A stretch of 64,000 bases of DNA from Idiomarina aminovorans (GCF_023155095.1 NZ_JAKNDA010000002.1:310001-374000); one strand, 5' to 3'; shown: positions 50,241 to 59,349, numbered from the stretch's first letter. Translations and numbers: made by a program. The notes: a model not told the origin generated them from the letters alone.

Positions 50241-51124
50241 GAGCGTGTTGATCTTTCCTGTACATATTTTGTTCAGCAATACATCGGTAGCCACATCAAT
50301 GAAAATGCCAGTGACACCATACTGGCATAATTTCTCGCTAACTTTTCATACCTGGTTGATATTGAACGATAATGTTTTATTCGTGCGAACGCATTTTCAA
50401 CTAAATGCCTATATTTATACAGGCACCAATCGACACTGCATTTGTCTATATCCTGGCCATAATTACGTTTGGGTATGACTGAAGTCCCTCCTTTGACTTC
50501 AACATATTTCCTCAATGCGTCACTATCGTATCCTTTGTCGCCTACGAAAATGTTTACTTCCCTCAAATGGTCTACCAGACTTTGAGCCCGAGCTATGTCA
50601 TTTCTCTGGCCTTCTGATAGTTCAAAATAAATAGGAAGGCCGCCACTATCCACGACTAAATGAATTTTTGTAGAGTTACCACCTCGGCTCTTTCCAATGC
50701 ACTCATTATCCACGGTAGCCGCTCCGGTACTATGCTGATGAGCTTTAACAATAGAGCCGTCAGCAAAGACCCAATCGTAATCAGATAGTTTTGCTAACTC
50801 ATTGAATAACATATTTAATAAACCTTTCTTCGACCACAAATTGAACCGGCGATAAACCGCGCTCCAATCACCAAATTCCGATGGCAAGTCACGCCACGGA
50901 ATTCCGGTTCTCAGCCGGAATAATATCCCTTCAAACGTCATTCTGTGTTCTGTTTTATTGTAAATGCGGCCTGTGCTCTTCATTACTTGAAGTAGCTTTT
51001 TCCACCGCTTATCAGTTAGCATTAGTCTCGGCATGGTATTGAGTTGTTAGTTTATTTTTGGCGAAACAAATTATAACTCTTTACCATGCCGCTCAAAAAC
51101 TAATCGCGAAAGATCAACACGCCT
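50241..51124 (-). mobile_element. IS5-family insertion sequence, about 884 bp
   Basis: Terminal inverted repeats: GCGTGTTGATCTTTC at 50243-50257 and its exact complement GAAAGATCAACACGC at 51108-51122, 15 perfect bases plus imperfect outer bases (GA and AG). A TA dinucleotide flanks both outer ends (50239-50240 and 51125-51126), compatible with a 2-bp target duplication. It contains one transposase gene. Removing the element together with one TA joins the flanking reading frames in phase. Confidence 0.85.
50273..51034 (-). CDS. IS5-family DDE transposase
   Basis: 253 residues in one uninterrupted frame. The N-terminal DNA-binding part is LTDKRWKKLLQVMKSTGRIY with FRLRTGIPWRDLPSEFGDW, which is the DUF4096 mark. 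The catalytic domain follows: D in DYDWVFADGSIVKAH, the segment SRGGNSTKIHLVVDSGGLPI, D in NIFVGDKGYDSDALR and E in RHLVENAFARIKHYRSI. The DDE triad is complete, so the element may still move. TATAAT on the minus strand in the right-end region is a likely promoter. Confidence 0.93.
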   Translation of the reverse strand: MPRLMLTDKRWKKLLQVMKSTGRIYNKTEHRMTFEGILFRLRTGIPWRDLPSEFGDWSAVYRRFNLWSKKGLLNMLFNELAKLSDYDWVFADGSIVKAHQHSTGAATVDNECIGKSRGGNSTKIHLVVDSGGLPIYFELSEGQRNDIARAQSLVDHLREVNIFVGDKGYDSDALRKYVEVKGGTSVIPKRNYGQDIDKCSVDWCLYKYRHLVENAFARIKHYRSISTRYEKLARNYASMVSLAFSLMWLPMYC

Positions 51125-51129
51125 TAGGT

Positions 51130-51744
51130 ATGATCCAATCAGAAAATAAAGATTTATTTTTAAAGTTAGCGGCGATGATTTCGTTTGCGGATATTGCAGA
51201 ACAAGAAGAAGAAAAAGCCGAAGACGATTCTGGCAGCGTTTTTTCAGGATTCATAGGTGCGAATCTCGAAAGAAAGAGAAATGCGATAGATGAACCTTTA
51301 AGTTTTATCAATAGAAAGAAAGAAGAGCGAGCAGCATTAAAGCTTTACGCAAAAGAAATGGGAATGGATATAAGAAAATCTGATATTAAAGCGATAGACA
51401 AGAGTGTATTGGAAGCTATTTTCATTGCTTCAGAGACCCTCAGTGAAAAGTTGTTCGCTAATGAGGAGCTCAGAAAAGAGTTTTTCCAGGATGGATTAGT
51501 TGAGTTATTGAGAAAAGAAACCGTTGAAGACAAGGCTATACCGTTAACGGAACGCAAAGTCATGTTGTTCGAGGCCATTGCTATGGCTTACGCGGACGGA
51601 GAATGCTCTGCGCTAGAACGTGCTGTATTAGAGAAGCTGGCAGAGCAATTCGATATCGATGTGGAATTTATTGACGAGGCCGGTGAGGTTATTCGCTCGT
51701 TTAACCGCGTAACCCAGGAAGGCTTAGAGCTTATCAACGAATAA
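51130..51744 (+). CDS. TerB-like protein or 3' part of the interrupted gene
   Basis: From the first ATG after the IS (51130) 204 codons read MIQSENKDLFLKLAAMISFA, an acidic stretch, and a C-terminal region with VMLFEAIAMAYADGECSALERAVLEKLAEQFDID that resembles TerB/DnaJ-associated helical domains (acidic AYADGE motif). The frame is in phase with the gene before the IS. It may be the C-terminal half of one protein of about 559 residues, or a separate gene whose start was destroyed by the IS. A longer frame starting at a TTG inside the IS is not credible as the original start. Eleven bases separate it from the next gene. Confidence 0.65.
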   Translation: MIQSENKDLFLKLAAMISFADIAEQEEEKAEDDSGSVFSGFIGANLERKRNAIDEPLSFINRKKEERAALKLYAKEMGMDIRKSDIKAIDKSVLEAIFIASETLSEKLFANEELRKEFFQDGLVELLRKETVEDKAIPLTERKVMLFEAIAMAYADGECSALERAVLEKLAEQFDIDVEFIDEAGEVIRSFNRVTQEGLELINE

Positions 51745-51754
51745 GGACATTATT

Positions 51755-52744
51755 ATGCCATTACCATTATTAGTTCCTGTTGCATTAGGTGTTGCTGGTC
51801 TCTGGGGCGCAGCCAAAGGCGGCAAAGGATTTTGGAATATGAGTGAGGCGAAAGATGTTAACGCCGCAGCGGAACGTCTTTTAAAAGAGCATCACGATAG
51901 TATTAATGAGCTTAAAGAAACATCGTCATCTTTGCTGCAAGAGTACGGCAAGAAAAAATTAGACACCATAACCAAAGATTTCGACCGCTTCTTGACGGTT
52001 TATAACAAACTTCAGGATATTAAGGTCAGTGACTTTAACGTTGAAGAGTTTACCTCTTTACCATCTACAGAGGCGGAAATTAAAGAGTTTGCTAATGAAT
52101 TTTCGCGCATCGTTGAATCTGGAAAAGGCCTTGTCGCAGGTTCACTTGGTGGCAGTATGGCGGCTTTTGGCGCTTACAGTGGTACAACACTATTAGCTTC
52201 AGCGAGCACGGGAACGGCTATTTCTTCATTGGGTGGTGCTGCGGCAAGTAATGCAACGCTCGCCTGGTTGGGTGGAGGAAGCTTGGCGTCCGGCGGTATG
52301 GGCATGGCTGGTGGTACTATGGTTTTAGGTGTCGTTGCAGCAGGACCCGCCTTAGCGGTAATGGGTTTTATGGTTGGAGCTAAGGGCGAGAAATCGTTGA
52401 ACGAAGCATTAACCAATCTTGAGAATGCTAAAACAGCGGCGAAAGAGCTTGAAGGTGCAGAAATACAATTGAAACATCTTATTGAAGTTAGCGAGTTAGC
52501 AATAACAACATTGTCTAAAATACGCTCTAAGTTTCGTCGTGCAACGAAACGCCTGGAAACAATTATTGAAAACAAAGGCGGATCAGTTGAAAGCTATAAT
52601 GAGTCTGAAAAGGACACCTTGTTTACAACCTTTAAGTTAGCTCAGTTGGCTAAAGTGTTGGTTGATCAACCTCTTCTTAGCGATGAGGGAGAAGTTATTG
52701 AAGGGGCTAAAGCGAACTTGGAATCATTACGGGACACTTTATAG
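51755..52744 (+). CDS. Coiled-coil protein with glycine-rich membrane hairpin, unknown function
   Basis: 329 residues. An N-terminal hydrophobic segment PLPLLVPVALGVAGLWGAAK is followed by a helical coiled-coil region (ELKETSSSLLQEYGKKKL) and a long small-residue membrane segment (residues about 128-215: GLVAGSLGGSMAAFGAYSG, SSLGGAAASNATLAWLGGG, GGTMVLGVVAAGPALAVMGF). A second long coiled coil begins near ALTNLENAKTAAKELEGAE. This coil-membrane hairpin-coil design resembles pore-forming or membrane-remodelling proteins; no catalytic motif is seen. The gene is 11 bases after the TerB-like frame, with AAGGA upstream, so it is part of that operon. The stop codon lies next to a REP-like element. 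Confidence 0.72.
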   Translation: MPLPLLVPVALGVAGLWGAAKGGKGFWNMSEAKDVNAAAERLLKEHHDSINELKETSSSLLQEYGKKKLDTITKDFDRFLTVYNKLQDIKVSDFNVEEFTSLPSTEAEIKEFANEFSRIVESGKGLVAGSLGGSMAAFGAYSGTTLLASASTGTAISSLGGAAASNATLAWLGGGSLASGGMGMAGGTMVLGVVAAGPALAVMGFMVGAKGEKSLNEALTNLENAKTAAKELEGAEIQLKHLIEVSELAITTLSKIRSKFRRATKRLETIIENKGGSVESYNESEKDTLFTTFKLAQLAKVLVDQPLLSDEGEVIEGAKANLESLRDTL

Positions 52745-52761
52745 CCTAGTTGCAAGCGTTC

Positions 52762-52795
52762 GTAGCCTGAGGTTATTTACCTCAGGTGCGATACT
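52762..52795. repeat. REP-like palindrome after the 51.8-kb gene
   Basis: GTAGCCTGAGGTTATTTACC, then TCAGGTGCGATACTT. It has the family stem CCTGAGGT/ACCTCAGG and the usual TGxGATAC tail. A diverged leading unit TAGCCTAGTTGCAAG at 52742 starts at the stop codon of the preceding gene. Confidence 0.72.
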
Positions 52796-52966
52796 TCCCC
52801 CCGCACCGACGGAACCAACCGCTCAAAATATCATCAAAAGTTAGTGACAAAGCCTTTGTAGGACAAGGCCTACATGCGCTATTATATGCGCTTGATCTAA
52901 ATTCTGGTAACACACAAATTACAAAAAAGTTACAGCACCATCGGTCTATGGGAGCCGCACCCCATG

Positions 52967-52978
52967 GGCGGTAGCGTG
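52967..52978 (+). promoter_or_regulatory. ops element (JUMPstart), RfaH recruitment site
   Basis: GGCGGTAGCGTG is the canonical ops core. It lies 30 bases before ugd in the leader of the polysaccharide operon, preceded by CCATGGG, which with TATGGGAGC may form a small hairpin. In enterobacteria ops in the non-template DNA strand pauses RNA polymerase and loads RfaH for long operon transcription. This supports reading the following genes as one RfaH-dependent operon. Confidence 0.85.
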
Positions 52979-53008
52979 CCCAACGGTTGCAGTCAGGGTT
53001 AAAAAATA

Positions 53009-54175
53009 ATGAAAATTGCAGTAGCGGGTACAGGATACGTTGGTTTATCCAATGCGGTTCTGTTGGCCCAAAAAAATAATGTCATTGCTGTCGATATCGA
53101 CGAAGAAAAAGTCGAAAAAATTAATAATAAACAGTCACCTATCGTCGATAAAGAAATTCAGCAATTTTTAACAGAAAAGCCCCTTAACCTCACCGCAACT
53201 ACTGACGCAGAAACCGCCTACAAAGACGCCGAATTCGTCATAATAGCCACCCCCACCGACTACGACCCGCAAACCAATTACTTCAATACTAAAACTGTCG
53301 AAAGCGTTATCAGCCAGGTAATGGCCGTAAACCCTAATGCGGTTATGGTGATAAAATCGACCATTCCGGTGGGTTATACGCAGGCATTAAAAGAAAAGCT
53401 AGGCACCAATAACCTTATTTTCTCACCGGAGTTTCTGCGCGAAGGCAAAGCCTTATACGATAACCTGCACCCGTCACGCATTGTTGTGGGTGAGCGCTCA
53501 GAGCGAGCCGAAACGTTCGCGAACTTATTGAAGCAGGGTGCCGAAAAGCAAAATATTGACGTATTGTTTACCGACAGCACGGAAGCCGAAGCCATTAAGC
53601 TGTTCGCCAATACCTATTTGGCCATGCGCGTGGCTTACTTTAACGAGCTGGACACCTACGCCGAAGTGCACGGCCTGGACACCAAGCAAATTATTGAAGG
53701 CGTATGCTTAGACCCCCGTATCGGCTCGCACTACAATAACCCTAGCTTTGGTTACGGCGGCTATTGCCTGCCAAAAGACACCAAGCAGCTACTCGCCAAT
53801 TACGACGACGTACCACAAACCATGATCAAATCGATTGTGGACGCCAACCGCACCCGCAAAGACTTTATTGCCGACCAAATTATTGCCAAGCAACCGAAAG
53901 TAGTGGGTGTGTACCGCTTGGTGATGAAGTCAGGTTCGGATAACTTCCGGGCATCGGCCATTCAGGGCATTATGAAGCGCATAAAAGCTAAAGGCATAGA
54001 GGTTGTAGTGTATGAACCAGAGCTTAAAGAAGAGCGTTTCTACAACTCCAGAGTCATAAACGACCTGAATAAATTCAAAGCCGAGTCAGAAGTTATACTG
54101 AGTAACCGGCTGGCCGATGACTTAAAAGACGTGCAAGCTAGAGTGTATACGCGCGACCTGTTTAATAACGACTAA
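53009..54175 (+). CDS. ugd: UDP-glucose 6-dehydrogenase
   Basis: Oxidises UDP-glucose twice to UDP-glucuronate, using two NAD+. The 388 residues include the NAD motif [16 protein letters not shown] at residues 5-20, [14 protein letters not shown], and the catalytic cysteine in [15 protein letters not shown] (about residue 253). It is the first gene after the ops site and provides an acidic sugar for capsule or O-antigen. Confidence 0.95.
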   Translation: MKIAVAGTGYVGLSNAVLLAQKNNVIAVDIDEEKVEKINNKQSPIVDKEIQQFLTEKPLNLTATTDAETAYKDAEFVIIATPTDYDPQTNYFNTKTVESVISQVMAVNPNAVMVIKSTIPVGYTQALKEKLGTNNLIFSPEFLREGKALYDNLHPSRIVVGERSERAETFANLLKQGAEKQNIDVLFTDSTEAEAIKLFANTYLAMRVAYFNELDTYAEVHGLDTKQIIEGVCLDPRIGSHYNNPSFGYGGYCLPKDTKQLLANYDDVPQTMIKSIVDANRTRKDFIADQIIAKQPKVVGVYRLVMKSGSDNFRASAIQGIMKRIKAKGIEVVVYEPELKEERFYNSRVINDLNKFKAESEVILSNRLADDLKDVQARVYTRDLFNND

Positions 54176-54190
54176 CTTATAAGAAAAGCC

Positions 54191-55198
54191 ATGACACAAG
54201 ACAGCCAAAACGAACAAAATAACCCACAGCAACCCGCGCCTTATAACCCTGGGCAGTATCCGCCTGGCTACTTTCCACCGCCCAATTACCCGCAAGACGA
54301 CGAAATAGACCTGCGCGAGCTGTTCGGCATTATTTGGGCCGGTAAGTGGTGGATTATTGGCATTACCTTTGTGTTTGCGGTGGCATCGGTGTTTTATTCG
54401 TTAAGTTTGCCGAATATTTATAAAGCAGAAGCAACATTGGCGCCGACGGAAGAAGCCCAAGGCGGAGGCTTTGGCGAGGAGATGAGTGGCTTAGCGAGTC
54501 TGACAGGTATTAGCGTAGGTAAGCAGCAAGTTGATAAAGTGACGATGGCAATGGAAATTTTACAGTCACGCCAGTTTATTAAAAACTTTGTGCAAAGACA
54601 CAATATTCTGCCTGAAGTTATGGCGGTTAAAGAATGGTATCAAGCTAGTGGTGAATTAGTTTTTAATAAAGAAATTTATAACCCGAAAACAAAAGAGTGG
54701 GTACGGGACGTTGAACCACCTAAGAAGCCTGAACCCAGTAGCTGGGAGTATGTTAACACTTTCCAAAATAGTATTCTTTTAGTCGAAAAAGACTCAGAGA
54801 CTCCTGGCCTGATTAATCTCTCGGTTAGCCATCAGTCTCCTGTTATTGCTCACCGTTGGGTTGAGTGGCTAATTGAAGATATTAATGACCATATGCGTCA
54901 GCGTGACATTAAAGAAGCGCAAAGCAGTATGGAATACCTGCAAAAAGAACTGGGAGAAACCAATTTAAGCAGTATGCAGCAAGTTTTCTATCAGCTGATT
55001 GAAAAGCAAATACAAACTATTATGTTGGCGAACGTGCGGCCAGAGTATGTTTTTCAGGTATTAGATCCCGCGGTAGTGCCGGAACAGAAAAGTGCGCCTT
55101 CGCGCGCCTTAATTTGCATTATTGGGACATTCCTTGGCGGCTTTTTATCGCTATTAGTTGTATTTATCCACCACTTAGCAAGAGGAAAGAATAAATAA
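54191..55198 (+). CDS. wzz: Wzz-type chain-length determinant
   Basis: A 335-residue polysaccharide co-polymerase. It starts with an unusual glutamine/proline-rich cytoplasmic tail (about 40 residues, PAPYNPGQYPPGYFPPPNY), then EIDLRELFGIIWAGKWW and the first membrane helix. A large periplasmic domain with a conserved YKAEATLAPTEE start follows, and the second membrane helix comes after VVPEQKSAPSRALICIIGTF. It sets the length of the repeat-unit polymer made by Wzy. It overlaps wzx by one base. Confidence 0.9.
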   Translation: MTQDSQNEQNNPQQPAPYNPGQYPPGYFPPPNYPQDDEIDLRELFGIIWAGKWWIIGITFVFAVASVFYSLSLPNIYKAEATLAPTEEAQGGGFGEEMSGLASLTGISVGKQQVDKVTMAMEILQSRQFIKNFVQRHNILPEVMAVKEWYQASGELVFNKEIYNPKTKEWVRDVEPPKKPEPSSWEYVNTFQNSILLVEKDSETPGLINLSVSHQSPVIAHRWVEWLIEDINDHMRQRDIKEAQSSMEYLQKELGETNLSSMQQVFYQLIEKQIQTIMLANVRPEYVFQVLDPAVVPEQKSAPSRALICIIGTFLGGFLSLLVVFIHHLARGKNK

Positions 55199-56481
55199 TG
55201 GGGTTAGCCCAATTAGTAAAATTGGGTAGATCGAGCTCGCTCATAAGAGGGGCTGGTGTATATCTTTTTGCAAGCGTACTAAATGCCTCGATACCATTTT
55301 TATTACTTCCTGTATTAACCCGTTATCTTGAGCCTGTTGAGTATGGAGAAATAGCGGTATTTCAAGTTTGGATATCATTGATAGGGGCTCTTTGCGGATT
55401 AAGTGTTCACGGTGCCGCAAATAGAAAGTATTTCGACTACGAAAATCCTGATAGAGAAATGGGCGAGTTTATCGGAGCCTGCGTTCTTTTGCTAATAGTT
55501 AGCACCATTGCGTTGGCAATAATAGTTTATCCATTCCGTAGCATCATCATAGAAACATTAGGTATAAAAGAAACTTGGTTATGGCTGGCTATTCCTGTCG
55601 CGTTTAGTAATTTCTTAATCCAGTTACGCTTAGGGCAATGGCAGGTAAGAAAAAAAGCAGCTTTTTACGGTACCTTTCAGATATCAAGAAGCTTGTTAGA
55701 CATGTTGCTGTCGTTAGTTTTAGTAGTAGTTTTTACTTTAGGTGTTACTGGTCGTTTATCCGGTACTATTTCTGCAGCATGCATATTTGGGGTGATAGCC
55801 CTCTTGTCGTTACGCTCGTCAGATATACTCAAGTTAAGTTGGCGGCCTGATTTAATGCGCGAAGCGCTTAAGTTCGGTGTGCCTCTTATCCCTCATATTC
55901 TAGGTGCTTTTTTATTATTAACAGCTGATCGCGCAATTATAAGCTCTAAACTAGGATTAAGTGAAGCTGGCGTTTATATGGTAGCTGCACAGTTAGCTAT
56001 GGCGATGAGCATTATGCTTGAAGCTGTTAATAAGGCATTCAGTCCGTGGTTGTTCGAGCGGTTAAAACGAGATAAAGAGTCCGAAAAGCGTCAGGTTGTT
56101 AAGTTTAGCTATGGATATTCTGCTTTTCTTTTATTTATAGCCTTTGTAGCTTTAATTGTGGGTGATGACGTTCTCAGGTTGATTGCTGGTGATAAATATA
56201 GTGCAGCCGGGAAAGTTGTTGGTTGGCTTTTTCTAGCCCAGGCCTTTCGTGGTATTTATTTTCTTTTTACAAATTATATTTTCTTTGCAAAAAGGACAGG
56301 GGCTATTGCAAGAATTACTATCTTTTTCGGTGTCCTGCACATAGGGTTTCTCTATTCCTTTATCGACTACTTTGGTGTTGTGGGAGCGGCCTACGCACTG
56401 TGTATAAGTATGTTTCTCCAAATGTTAGGAACATGGTATACAGCAAATAAACTAGTAACTATGCCTTGGATGCTTAAGTGA
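55198..56481 (+). CDS. wzx: Wzx-type oligosaccharide flippase
   Basis: A 427-residue MATE/MOP-superfamily flippase with about twelve helices, starting GAGVYLFASVLNASIPFLLL and containing PVLTRYLEPVEYGEIAVFQV, the typical opening motif. It moves lipid-linked repeat units across the inner membrane. AT content rises here compared with ugd. It overlaps the next gene by 4 bases. Confidence 0.9.
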   Translation: MGLAQLVKLGRSSSLIRGAGVYLFASVLNASIPFLLLPVLTRYLEPVEYGEIAVFQVWISLIGALCGLSVHGAANRKYFDYENPDREMGEFIGACVLLLIVSTIALAIIVYPFRSIIIETLGIKETWLWLAIPVAFSNFLIQLRLGQWQVRKKAAFYGTFQISRSLLDMLLSLVLVVVFTLGVTGRLSGTISAACIFGVIALLSLRSSDILKLSWRPDLMREALKFGVPLIPHILGAFLLLTADRAIISSKLGLSEAGVYMVAAQLAMAMSIMLEAVNKAFSPWLFERLKRDKESEKRQVVKFSYGYSAFLLFIAFVALIVGDDVLRLIAGDKYSAAGKVVGWLFLAQAFRGIYFLFTNYIFFAKRTGAIARITIFFGVLHIGFLYSFIDYFGVVGAAYALCISMFLQMLGTWYTANKLVTMPWMLK

Positions 56482-56999
56482 TTATTAAAGCTTTAAAATT
56501 TATTTTCAAAATAAAGAAAAAAATAAGAACTAAATACTGGACATTTCGCGTTAAAAGAAACTCGGCTTCTTCTGGAAAGGGATTAAAGGTTAACGGCCCC
56601 TCAAGTGTTACTACAAAAACCTACCTCGGTAGTAATGTTAATTTTAATGGTATGGAAATTGGTGGTGGCGGAAAAGTTAGTATTGGAGACAACTTCCACT
56701 CCGGTCCTGAATGTTTGATGATTTCGCAAAATCATAATTTTAACTCGGGAAAGGCAATTCCCTATGACTCAACTTATATATTTAAAGATATTATTGTAAA
56801 AGATAACGTCTGGCTTGGTAGCAGGGTGATAGTACTTGGAGGCGTGACTATTGGGGAGGGAGCCATTATTCAAGCGGGAAGTTGTGTTGTGAATGATATT
56901 CCGGATTATGCAATTGCTGGCGGACATCCTGCGAAAGTTTTTACATACCGAGATATTGAACACTATAAAAAATTAAAAGCTGCCGGGAAGTTTCATTAA
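56478..56999 (+). CDS. Left-handed beta-helix acyltransferase
   Basis: A 173-residue hexapeptide-repeat acyltransferase: the repeats VSIGDNFHSGPECLMI and VWLGSRVIVLGGVTIGEGAIIQAGSCV, with AIAGGHPAKVF at the end, are those of the maltose/galactoside and colanic-acid (WcaF/WbbJ-like) transferases. The histidine in SQNHNFNSG is a probable catalytic base. The start is GTG overlapping the wzx stop. It would acetylate a sugar or a repeat unit. Confidence 0.87.
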   Translation: MIIKALKFIFKIKKKIRTKYWTFRVKRNSASSGKGLKVNGPSSVTTKTYLGSNVNFNGMEIGGGGKVSIGDNFHSGPECLMISQNHNFNSGKAIPYDSTYIFKDIIVKDNVWLGSRVIVLGGVTIGEGAIIQAGSCVVNDIPDYAIAGGHPAKVFTYRDIEHYKKLKAAGKFH

Positions 57000-57009
57000 T
57001 AGGTTTTTT

Positions 57010-58200
57010 ATGCAAAATATTTTGAATTTAATTGGGCGCACAGAGCCATTATTTACCGACGATATCTCGTTTAACGGAAAAGAGTTAAATGCGGCAGTGG
57101 GCTCGTCTTCATTCCTTGTTATAGGTGCTGCGGGCTCTATCGGTCAGGCCGTTACCAAAGAAATTTTTAAGCGCAATCCGCAAAAGCTGCATGCCGTCGA
57201 TATCAGTGAAAATAATTTGGTAGAGCTTGTTAGAGATTTAAGAAGCTCAGTTGGCTATATCGAGGGGGATTTTCAGACATTCGCTCTAGATATCGGTTCA
57301 TGGGAATACGATGCTTTCATAGAGAATGACGGGAAATATGACTACGTACTGAACCTTTCAGCGTTAAAGCATGTGAGAAGTGAAAAAGACCCTTATACGC
57401 TTATGCGTATGATAGAGACTAATGTTTTCAATACAATAAAGACCCTCAAGCAGGCTGAAAAGAAAGGAACGAAAAAGTACTTCTGCGTTTCAACTGACAA
57501 AGCCGCAAACCCTGTCAACATGATGGGGGCCTCAAAACGCATTATGGAAATGTTCCTTATGCAGGGTAGTGAATCTATTGAAATATCCACTGCTCGTTTC
57601 GCAAACGTTGCATTTTCAGATGGTTCTCTATTGCATGGTTTTAACCAGCGTATTCAAAAACGACAGCCAATTGTCGCGCCAAATGACATAAAAAGGTACT
57701 TTGTCACACCTCAGGAATCCGGCGAGCTGTGCTTAATGTCCTGCTTATTTGGTGAGAACCGAGACATTTTCTTCCCCAAGCTGAGTGAAGCCCTGCACTT
57801 AATTACCTTTTCTGAAATTGCCGAAAAGTATTTAATAAGTCGCGGTTATGAACCGTATAAGTGCAGCTCAGAAGACGAAGCCAGAGAGCTTATCAAGACT
57901 TTGCCAGAGCAAGGAAAATGGCCTTGCCTTTTCACCTCCAGCGATACTACCGGTGAAAAAGACTTTGAAGAATTCTTTACCGACAACGAAGTGTTGGATA
58001 TGGAACGATTCAGTAACATTGGGGTGATTAAAAACGATGCAGTTTATGATGAAAAGCTGCTAGAACATTTTGCCGGTAAAATTAATGAGTTACGACGCGC
58101 GAAATCCTGGAGCAAAGAAGACATCGTTAAATTATTTCATGAAATGATACCTGCGTTCGGGCATAAAGAGACCGGAAAATATCTCGACAGCAAAATGTAA
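57010..58200 (+). CDS. legB: UDP-GlcNAc 4,6-dehydratase for nonulosonic acid (LegB-like)
   Basis: A 396-residue extended short-chain dehydrogenase. NAD motif VIGAAGSIGQAVTKEIF at about residues 35-51, substrate block LSALKHVRSEKDPYTLMRMIETNV, and catalytic STDKAANPVNMMGASKRIME, in which M replaces the usual Y of YxxxK, a mark of the CapD/FlaA1/PglF inverting dehydratases. Sequence length and the following genes fit LegB, the first legionaminic-pathway enzyme. Name by analogy with the Legionella/Campylobacter pathway. Confidence 0.85.
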   Translation: MQNILNLIGRTEPLFTDDISFNGKELNAAVGSSSFLVIGAAGSIGQAVTKEIFKRNPQKLHAVDISENNLVELVRDLRSSVGYIEGDFQTFALDIGSWEYDAFIENDGKYDYVLNLSALKHVRSEKDPYTLMRMIETNVFNTIKTLKQAEKKGTKKYFCVSTDKAANPVNMMGASKRIMEMFLMQGSESIEISTARFANVAFSDGSLLHGFNQRIQKRQPIVAPNDIKRYFVTPQESGELCLMSCLFGENRDIFFPKLSEALHLITFSEIAEKYLISRGYEPYKCSSEDEARELIKTLPEQGKWPCLFTSSDTTGEKDFEEFFTDNEVLDMERFSNIGVIKNDAVYDEKLLEHFAGKINELRRAKSWSKEDIVKLFHEMIPAFGHKETGKYLDSKM

Positions 58201-58212
58201 ACAGAGAGCACT

Positions 58213-59349
58213 ATGTCATACGATATTAGCGAGTTTATTCGTTCTCTTTATAAAACGAAGGAATTTATCCCTCTGCACGCGCCAACCTTTGGTGAGCAGG
58301 AAAAGCTGAACGTGCTGGATACCATTGAAACCACCTTTGTCTCCAGCGTGGGCAAGTATGTTGACGAATTTGAGCGTGAAATAGAACGTTTCACCGGCAG
58401 CCCGAAGGCCGTTGCAACAGTGAACGGTACGGCGGCACTGCATACCGCGCTTTATATGGCGGGTGTAAAGCGTAATGACTTAGTCATTACTCAAGCCTTA
58501 ACCTTTGTGGCAACCTGCAACGCCATTCACCATATGGGTGCTGAGCCCGCATTTGTTGATGTATCGCGCGAAACTCTGGGGCTTTGCCCGGTAGCACTGG
58601 AAACCTTCCTTGAAGACAACGCTCGCGTAGAAGGTGAGCGCTGCGTTCATAAAACGTCGGGTAAAGCCATTAAGGCCGTGGTGCCGATGCATACCTTTGG
58701 TCACCCGGTGCATTTGGATGAAATACAAAACATTTGTAAAAAATGGCAGATTACTTTAATTGAAGACGCCGCCGAAAGCCTGGGCTCCTATTATAAAGGT
58801 CAGCACACAGGCACTATCGGCGAGTTTGCGGCGCTCAGTTTCAACGGTAATAAAGTCATCACCACCGGTGGCGGCGGTATGGTGCTGTGCGCCAGCGAGC
58901 CCGACGGAAAACGAACCAAACATATTACTACCACCGCCAAGGTGCCTCACCCGTACGAGTTTTATCATGACGAGCCCGGCTTTAATTATCGCATGCCGAA
59001 TTTAAACGCTGCTTTGGGTTGCGCGCAAATGCAAAGATTACCAGTGTTTTTGGAGCAAAAACGGGAACTGGCAAATCAGTACCGCGAGTTTTTTAAAGGC
59101 TCCGGCTATGAATTTATTGACGAGCCGGCGCACGGGCGTTCTAACTTCTGGCTCAATGCCATACTCTGTGACGATAAAGCAGCACGCAATGCTCTGCTCG
59201 AAGAGCAAAACAGTGCAGGTATAATGTGCCGACCCATATGGCAGCTTATGCATAAGTTACCTATGTTTGCACAGTGTTTAAGGGGCGACTTGGAAGTATC
59301 TGAAGATATAGAAGCGCGCCTTGTAAATGTTCCTAGTTCACCAATTTAA
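58213..59349 (+). CDS. legC: DegT/DnrJ/EryC1-family PLP aminotransferase (LegC-like)
   Basis: A 378-residue aminotransferase that would add the 4-amino group to the 4-keto sugar from LegB. PLP-binding: AVATVNGTAALHTALYMAGV, the aspartate in LIEDAAESLGSYYKGQHTG and the Schiff-base lysine in SFNGNKVITTGGGGMVL (about residue 216). It lies 12 bases after legB. Same pathway by context. Confidence 0.9.
   Translation: MSYDISEFIRSLYKTKEFIPLHAPTFGEQEKLNVLDTIETTFVSSVGKYVDEFEREIERFTGSPKAVATVNGTAALHTALYMAGVKRNDLVITQALTFVATCNAIHHMGAEPAFVDVSRETLGLCPVALETFLEDNARVEGERCVHKTSGKAIKAVVPMHTFGHPVHLDEIQNICKKWQITLIEDAAESLGSYYKGQHTGTIGEFAALSFNGNKVITTGGGGMVLCASEPDGKRTKHITTTAKVPHPYEFYHDEPGFNYRMPNLNAALGCAQMQRLPVFLEQKRELANQYREFFKGSGYEFIDEPAHGRSNFWLNAILCDDKAARNALLEEQNSAGIMCRPIWQLMHKLPMFAQCLRGDLEVSEDIEARLVNVPSSPI

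Noticed and set aside
50241-50330. C-terminal 30 codons of the 382-residue reading of the 49.2-kb gene
   Set aside because: They are encoded by the left end of the IS element and not part of the original protein.
51058-51129. TTG-started N-terminus of the TerB-like frame (MAKQIITLYH)
   Set aside because: These codons lie inside the right end of the IS element, so they cannot be the original start.
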